Assembly (NCBI GenBank): GCA_015485455.1
Contig: WFTN01000502.1
Coordinates: 1 to 8,631, forward strand
Length of the DNA: 8,631 nucleotides
Origin: Planctomycetota bacterium
GTDB taxonomy: Bacteria > Planctomycetota > GCA-002687715 > DRQF01
Direction: 5' to 3'
Part shown: positions 6,693-8,631 of the stretch, one piece after another
How positions within the stretch are numbered: the stretch's first letter is position 1
How the letters are laid out: every line of letters begins with the position of its first letter
Program-made: the position numbers and the translations under genes
The notes under the pieces: model-generated
The model's database searches: none
What the model saw: the letters and a program-made list of their open reading frames with translations, nothing else
Told to the model about the DNA's origin: nothing

Positions 6693-8631
6693 ATGAAGTC
6701 CGCCCTTGTTTTCACCATCTTGGTCCTTTTGGCTGGCTGCCAGGCTCAAAAGGCCAAGGAAGGGAAAACCACCCCCCCTCAGAACATCGGATTGGCAAAC
6801 TTAGACGATCTCAAGCTCTTACCTCTTCTCGATGGGGGCCCAATCGGAGCCCATGATCTTTGGTTCCAAGGTTTCTCAAGCGCCGACCTCAGCGGCATTA
6901 ACAATGATGGTTTCAAGCCAATCATAGATTTCCCTGCGCCCTACACCCGTTCTTTTGAATACTACGATAAGAAGAGAAAAGAAGCCGTGTTGGCAGAGGT
7001 CAAAGGTGCGGGCATTGTGGTGCGAATTCGTTTCGCCCAAGCCAAGAGCGAAGCAAGCACAGATCACACCTTAGGAAACGATGACTACGACGTCCGCATC
7101 TATATTGACGATCCCAAGGAGCCCTTCGTCAGTTGCTCTATGAGTGAACTTGTCAGTGGCCAAGTCCAAGGTTTCCCCTACCCCTTGGTAGCAGGAGAAA
7201 AGCAAGCAGCCGGAGGACTCTTCATCAACGTGCCTCTGCCGTTCAAAACATATTTTCGTTTGGCCACGACTGGCACACCTCATTTTCATTCCATTTCGAT
7301 TCTGAGGACACACACGGCCAGCAACATCGAGAGCTTCTCCTCATCCATGCTGTTAGGGAAGGCCCTCCAGAATTTGGCAGCCGAAATACCCGCCATGAAG
7401 AAAGCGAACTCGGAGTCCCTGATTTCTCTGGGTCCCAAAAAGTCAGTCACAGTGGCGTCCTTTGAGGGGCCAGGAGAAGTCACAAGCTGGAGTCTTCTCC
7501 CCAAGAACGGCGTGTGGAATGAAGATCTCCTGCAATCCACCTTCGTTGACATCACTTACGAAGATGAAGACCTTCCTCGGGTGTCCTGCCCCTTGGGGCT
7601 TTTCTTCGGCTCTGGACTTCATGGAGGTGTCATTGATTCTTTCGCCTTTGGGCGCGAGAAGAATGGCAGGGCCTACTGTCGCTATCCCATGCCCTTCGCG
7701 AGATCATTCTCTTTGTCTATTCGTAACAAGAGTTCGAAGGCCATTGCATTCGCCATCGAGCTGCTTCACCGAAAGAAGGAAGCAAAACAGCCCTTTGGTT
7801 ACTTCTCTGCCAAATATCGTGTCACCCAAGACCCCGATATCGACCAAGATATTCAAGTACTTGATGTGGAAGGAGAAGGGCGCATCGTCGGCATGGCGGA
7901 AGACCTTCTGACCACAGACCTCATGGTTCTGGAAGGCGACACCCGCGTTTTTGTCGATGGATGCCGTTCAGTTGCATTGGAAAGTGATGGCCACGAAACC
8001 TGGTGGGGATGGGCATGGTATCGGGGCCCTCTTGACCAGCCATATCAGTTGCCAACCCAGGGATACACCCTCAAGACCAAGGTGGACGATCAGTTCCAAT
8101 TGTCTTTCTACCGCAACATGATCACGGACTTCATCCCATTTCAAAATGGAATTAGGATAGGGTTTCAACATGGTCCAGTGAACTCCACCAAGGCTGAATA
8201 CCGCACAGTTGTCTTTTTCTATCACCGCAAGCAAGCCCGTTTGGAGCTCACAGATTCGATCAACATTGGCCAAGAATCTGAGGAAAAAGCCCACAACTAC
8301 AAAGCCATTGCCAAGCAAGAAATGACAACCCGCCAGGGAGTTTTCGAGGGGCAAGAGAACCGTGTCCTTAAGAATCGCGGCTACTCATCTCTGGAGGAAA
8401 GCAGTTTCACAGTGAACATCTCACCAACAAACGCCGGTGTTCGACTCGTCAGGCTTTCTGATCCCACCCGTTTGGAACAACCCCAAGCGGCGAAGATTTA
8501 CGTAGACGACAAATGGGCCGGGACTTGGTTTCAACCGCACTACAACCCATCCAAGACCATTTTCTTCAACAACAAACTCCAGCCACAGAAAGAGCGTTGG
8601 TTAGAAGATCAGTTCAGCATCCCTCCAGCCC
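6693..8631 (+). CDS. Lipoprotein with DUF2961 (GH172-like) domain, 3' partial
   Basis: Open for 646 codons to the right edge without a stop. The start has a lipoprotein signal peptide: Lys2, a hydrophobic core and the lipobox LAGC with Cys16, so the product is exported and lipid-anchored. The central part resembles DUF2961 proteins, now partly assigned to glycoside hydrolase family 172 (enzymes of fructose dianhydride and arabinofuranoside metabolism). Supporting patterns are LPRVSCPLGLFFGSG from residue 294, the following YCRYPMPF segment with a beta-strand SFSLSIRNKS, and FVDGCRSVALESDGHETWW (about 420-438). In typical members the last site reads GTGTEDYF; here it is SDGHETWW, keeping the Glu (435). 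The C-terminal part (from about 565) has GVRLVRLSD, AAKIYVDDKWAGTW and RWLEDQFSIPP, a beta module also found at the end of DUF2961 proteins, so probably little is missing. An enzymatic role on furanoside sugars is possible but inferred. It is transcribed divergently from the operon. Confidence 0.85.
   Translation, partial: MKSALVFTILVLLAGCQAQKAKEGKTTPPQNIGLANLDDLKLLPLLDGGPIGAHDLWFQGFSSADLSGINNDGFKPIIDFPAPYTRSFEYYDKKRKEAVLAEVKGAGIVVRIRFAQAKSEASTDHTLGNDDYDVRIYIDDPKEPFVSCSMSELVSGQVQGFPYPLVAGEKQAAGGLFINVPLPFKTYFRLATTGTPHFHSISILRTHTASNIESFSSSMLLGKALQNLAAEIPAMKKANSESLISLGPKKSVTVASFEGPGEVTSWSLLPKNGVWNEDLLQSTFVDITYEDEDLPRVSCPLGLFFGSGLHGGVIDSFAFGREKNGRAYCRYPMPFARSFSLSIRNKSSKAIAFAIELLHRKKEAKQPFGYFSAKYRVTQDPDIDQDIQVLDVEGEGRIVGMAEDLLTTDLMVLEGDTRVFVDGCRSVALESDGHETWWGWAWYRGPLDQPYQLPTQGYTLKTKVDDQFQLSFYRNMITDFIPFQNGIRIGFQHGPVNSTKAEYRTVVFFYHRKQARLELTDSINIGQESEEKAHNYKAIAKQEMTTRQGVFEGQENRVLKNRGYSSLEESSFTVNISPTNAGVRLVRLSDPTRLEQPQAAKIYVDDKWAGTWFQPHYNPSKTIFFNNKLQPQKERWLEDQFSIPPA

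Noticed and set aside
6512..6856. Plus-strand ORF of 114 codons crossing the divergent region
   Set aside because: It overlaps both the GNAT start and the lipoprotein start in another frame. The lipoprotein frame has a Shine-Dalgarno, a signal peptide and a lipobox.
7462..7911. Plus-strand ORF of 149 codons and several minus-strand ORFs between 6876 and 8354
   Set aside because: All lie inside the open 646-codon lipoprotein frame, which shows DUF2961 patterns on both sides and through this region.
1..8631. CRISPR arrays, tRNA or rRNA genes, transposons, attachment sites
   Set aside because: No tandem repeat arrays, tRNA-like folds, rRNA segments, transposase motifs or terminal inverted repeats were seen on reading both strands by eye.

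Overview
The window is an ordinary-looking bacterial stretch of near-balanced base composition. It holds one partial sensor kinase gene, a compact three-gene minus-strand operon, and one partial lipoprotein gene. The gene set suggests a PVC-group bacterium (Planctomycetes, Verrucomicrobia, Lentisphaerae) or a similar environmental heterotroph: a beta-propeller hybrid sensor kinase, a large secreted PDZ/helical/discoidin protein resembling the DUF6288 proteins, and a DUF2961/GH172-like lipoprotein. That placement rests on protein families only, not on a marker gene.

Layout. Positions 1-2620 (+) hold the 3' part of a hybrid histidine kinase: propeller repeats, Y_Y_Y domain, one membrane segment, HisKA/HATPase and a receiver; its 5' end is outside the window. 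It converges, with an 11-base gap, on an operon transcribed from about 6536 down to 2632 (-). In transcription order the operon encodes a GNAT acetyltransferase of the spermidine/spermine type (6536-6051), a 948-residue exported multidomain protein (6047-3201), and a small AhpD-like peroxidase-related protein (3189-2632). The genes are 3 and 11 bases apart, so they are very likely co-transcribed. After a 156-base divergent intergenic region, a lipoprotein with a DUF2961 (GH172-like) domain runs from 6693 (+) off the right end.

Main result. The AhpD-like gene looks split into two reading frames by an in-frame TGA at 2925-2923, but it is almost certainly one selenoprotein gene. The TGA stands exactly where the second cysteine of the AhpD CxxC motif belongs, giving C-H-Y-U. 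The family sequence continues in the same frame to a normal C-terminus. Directly after the UGA lies a bacterial-type SECIS hairpin with a GGUCU apical loop. Automatic annotation would call this two fragments or a pseudogene.

Functionally, the two exported proteins on either side of the divergent region look like carbohydrate- or surface-directed proteins. The selenoprotein should be a cytoplasmic thiol/selenol peroxidase or reductase. What links it to the GNAT and the secreted protein beyond shared transcription cannot be read from the sequence.
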